This document shows positions 38,730 to 39,394 of a stretch of 39,394 nucleotides of DNA, in pieces. Origin of the DNA: an uncultured Bacteroidota bacterium (lineage in GTDB: Bacteria > Bacteroidota > Bacteroidia > Flavobacteriales_F > PHOS-HE28); the NCBI GenBank assembly GCA_902825795.1, contig CADECG010000003.1, forward strand, positions 28,462-67,855, in the 5' to 3' direction. A program made the position numbers and the translations under genes. A model generated the notes under the pieces. That model saw only the letters and a list, made by a program, of their open reading frames with translations, did not search any database and had not been told where the DNA came from. Positions within the stretch are counted from its first letter, which is position 1. Every line of letters begins with the position of its first letter.

Positions 38730-39191
38730 CTAGGGTAAGAGTGGAAAAATAATGGGAGGCAGCTTCTGGGTGGGCACCTTCATGATTCGAACGACATCAC
38801 CATAGAAGCCGCTCTCCATTGATGCCAGTGAATGCGCAACGTCAATCTCAATGCCGAGCTTACTTGTCCAAAGCCCAGAACTAAGCTGACGTGCGGCATG
38901 AGTCGGAAGACCATTCTTGCAAAAAATTGCCACCTTGGTAAAACCAACCTCTAGACTGTCGCCAACATCGCCGGAATAGCCTTGACTGCTAAAAAGTTCA
39001 ACAAAGGCTTCAAGCACGTTATCGTTACGCATGCCAGTGGGCCAGTAGAAGAATTTCGTGGCGGGCCAGTATCGCTTCGTCATATCCCCAAAAGCCCAAG
39101 CAATACAGTTGTATTGAGGTGTCGGGTCGCTCGTCCGGGTAAAAGGTTGCAGACGGCTTAGAGGAAACTCAGGCAATATGACCGCATTCAT
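38730..39191 (-). CDS. DUF7689-type protein with conserved Cys/His (function unknown)
   Basis: A 153-aa protein. The motif YNCIAWAFGD (C29) near the N terminus, the middle ALEAF-like segment (VLEAFVELFSSQGY), GFTKVAIFCKNGLPTHAARQ (H98) and LWTSKLGIEIDVAH form a family I recall as DUF7689. The Cys near the N terminus and His later, each in a conserved setting, resemble papain/NlpC-like peptidases, but this is inference. The ATG overlaps the stop of the upstream gene (ATGA at 39188-39191). Codon use is AT-richer than in the core genes. To my recollection the two-gene arrangement recurs in other bacteria. Confidence 0.7.
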   Translation of the reverse strand: MNAVILPEFPLSRLQPFTRTSDPTPQYNCIAWAFGDMTKRYWPATKFFYWPTGMRNDNVLEAFVELFSSQGYSGDVGDSLEVGFTKVAIFCKNGLPTHAARQLSSGLWTSKLGIEIDVAHSLASMESGFYGDVVRIMKVPTQKLPPIIFPLLP

Positions 39192-39394
39192 CGATACCCA
39201 TTGAAACGTGCCCAGTCAAGCCATGCTCGTCTCATAGCCTCATAATCGCCGTACATGGTTGGCTGAATTGGGTCCACGCCGGTAAGTGTTTCAAGTGCAT
39301 CAAACCATTCACCTCCGCTATGTTCCAAATCCAAGAAAATGATGGGGAGAAGCATGGGGCCAAAACGCATAAGCTCCTGATAGTGCTTGTTAGC
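39188..39394 (-). CDS. Partner of the DUF7689-type protein, C-terminal part (5' end outside window)
   Basis: Partial gene: the reading frame is open to the window end. The visible 68 residues run ANKHYQELMRFGPMLLPIIF, LDLEHSGGEWFDALETLTGV and DPIQPTMYGDYEAMRRAWLD WARFNGYR. An in-frame ATG at 39368-39370 exists but is probably internal, because the eight codons before it also fit the pattern. The layout (H-x-x-Y-Q-E-L, W-F-x-A-L-x-x-x-T-G-x-x-P, M-x-x-A-W-L-x-W-x-R) matches a small family that I recall directly upstream of DUF7689-type genes in diverse bacteria. Function unknown. Confidence 0.55.
   Translation of the reverse strand, partial: ANKHYQELMRFGPMLLPIIFLDLEHSGGEWFDALETLTGVDPIQPTMYGDYEAMRRAWLDWARFNGYR

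Overview
The window looks like a chromosomal segment of a high-GC Bacteroidota, probably a Flavobacteriales-related lineage known mainly from metagenomes. The grounds are type IX secretion (T9SS) type A and type B sorting domains, a PorP/SprF protein, the long Bacteroidota/Chlamydiae/plant form of IspG, the ftsX-DUF3098-uppP-truB neighbourhood typical of Bacteroidota, and promoter-like TAnnTTTG elements just upstream of many start codons. Most coding sequence is GC-rich with GC-rich third positions; the last 1.5 kb and a patch inside leuS are visibly AT-richer. The lineage is inference.

Layout. 1-740: 3' end of a secreted T9SS type A protein. 809-5232 (minus): CDF metal exporter, DNA primase, a YwqK/MORN-like lipoprotein and a long-chain polyprenyl diphosphate synthase. 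5353-9028 (plus): outer-membrane beta-barrel candidate, ispG and a secreted hypothetical. 9063-17859 (minus): seven tightly packed genes, several joined by ATGA or TAGGATG junctions, encoding two DUF1549-like lipoproteins, a Tat-signal DUF1501 protein, a lipoprotein with a CX4CH cytochrome-like motif, a small lipoprotein, a CUB-containing T9SS type B giant and a PorP/SprF protein. 17993-19391 (minus): DUF2306 membrane protein, HTH regulator and a membrane protein. 19476-25444: TIP30-like oxidoreductase (plus), then M23 peptidase, DUF3108 protein and leuS (minus). 25760-33328 (plus): ftsX, DUF3098, uppP, truB, queA, ispD, a RelBE-type toxin-antitoxin (TA) pair, rlmN, a PIN-type TA pair and a DUF3109 protein. 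33990-37872: nrdB and nrdA. 37878-39394: an AT-richer accessory segment with a methyltransferase-like gene and a two-gene DUF7689-type pair cut by the window end.

Much of the core content serves isoprenoid and envelope work (IspD, IspG, polyprenyl synthase, UppP, FtsX, M23 peptidase), translation and tRNA/rRNA modification (LeuS, TruB, QueA, RlmN) and DNA/dNTP supply (DnaG, NrdAB). The most distinctive unit is the 9-18 kb operon, which resembles a planctomycete-style DUF1549/DUF1501/cytochrome cassette wired to T9SS surface secretion. One of its genes carries an in-frame TGA inside clearly coding sequence.

Several families of intergenic palindromic or word-repeat elements punctuate the window, and some have run into the ends of genes. 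I found no tRNA, rRNA, CRISPR array or insertion sequence.
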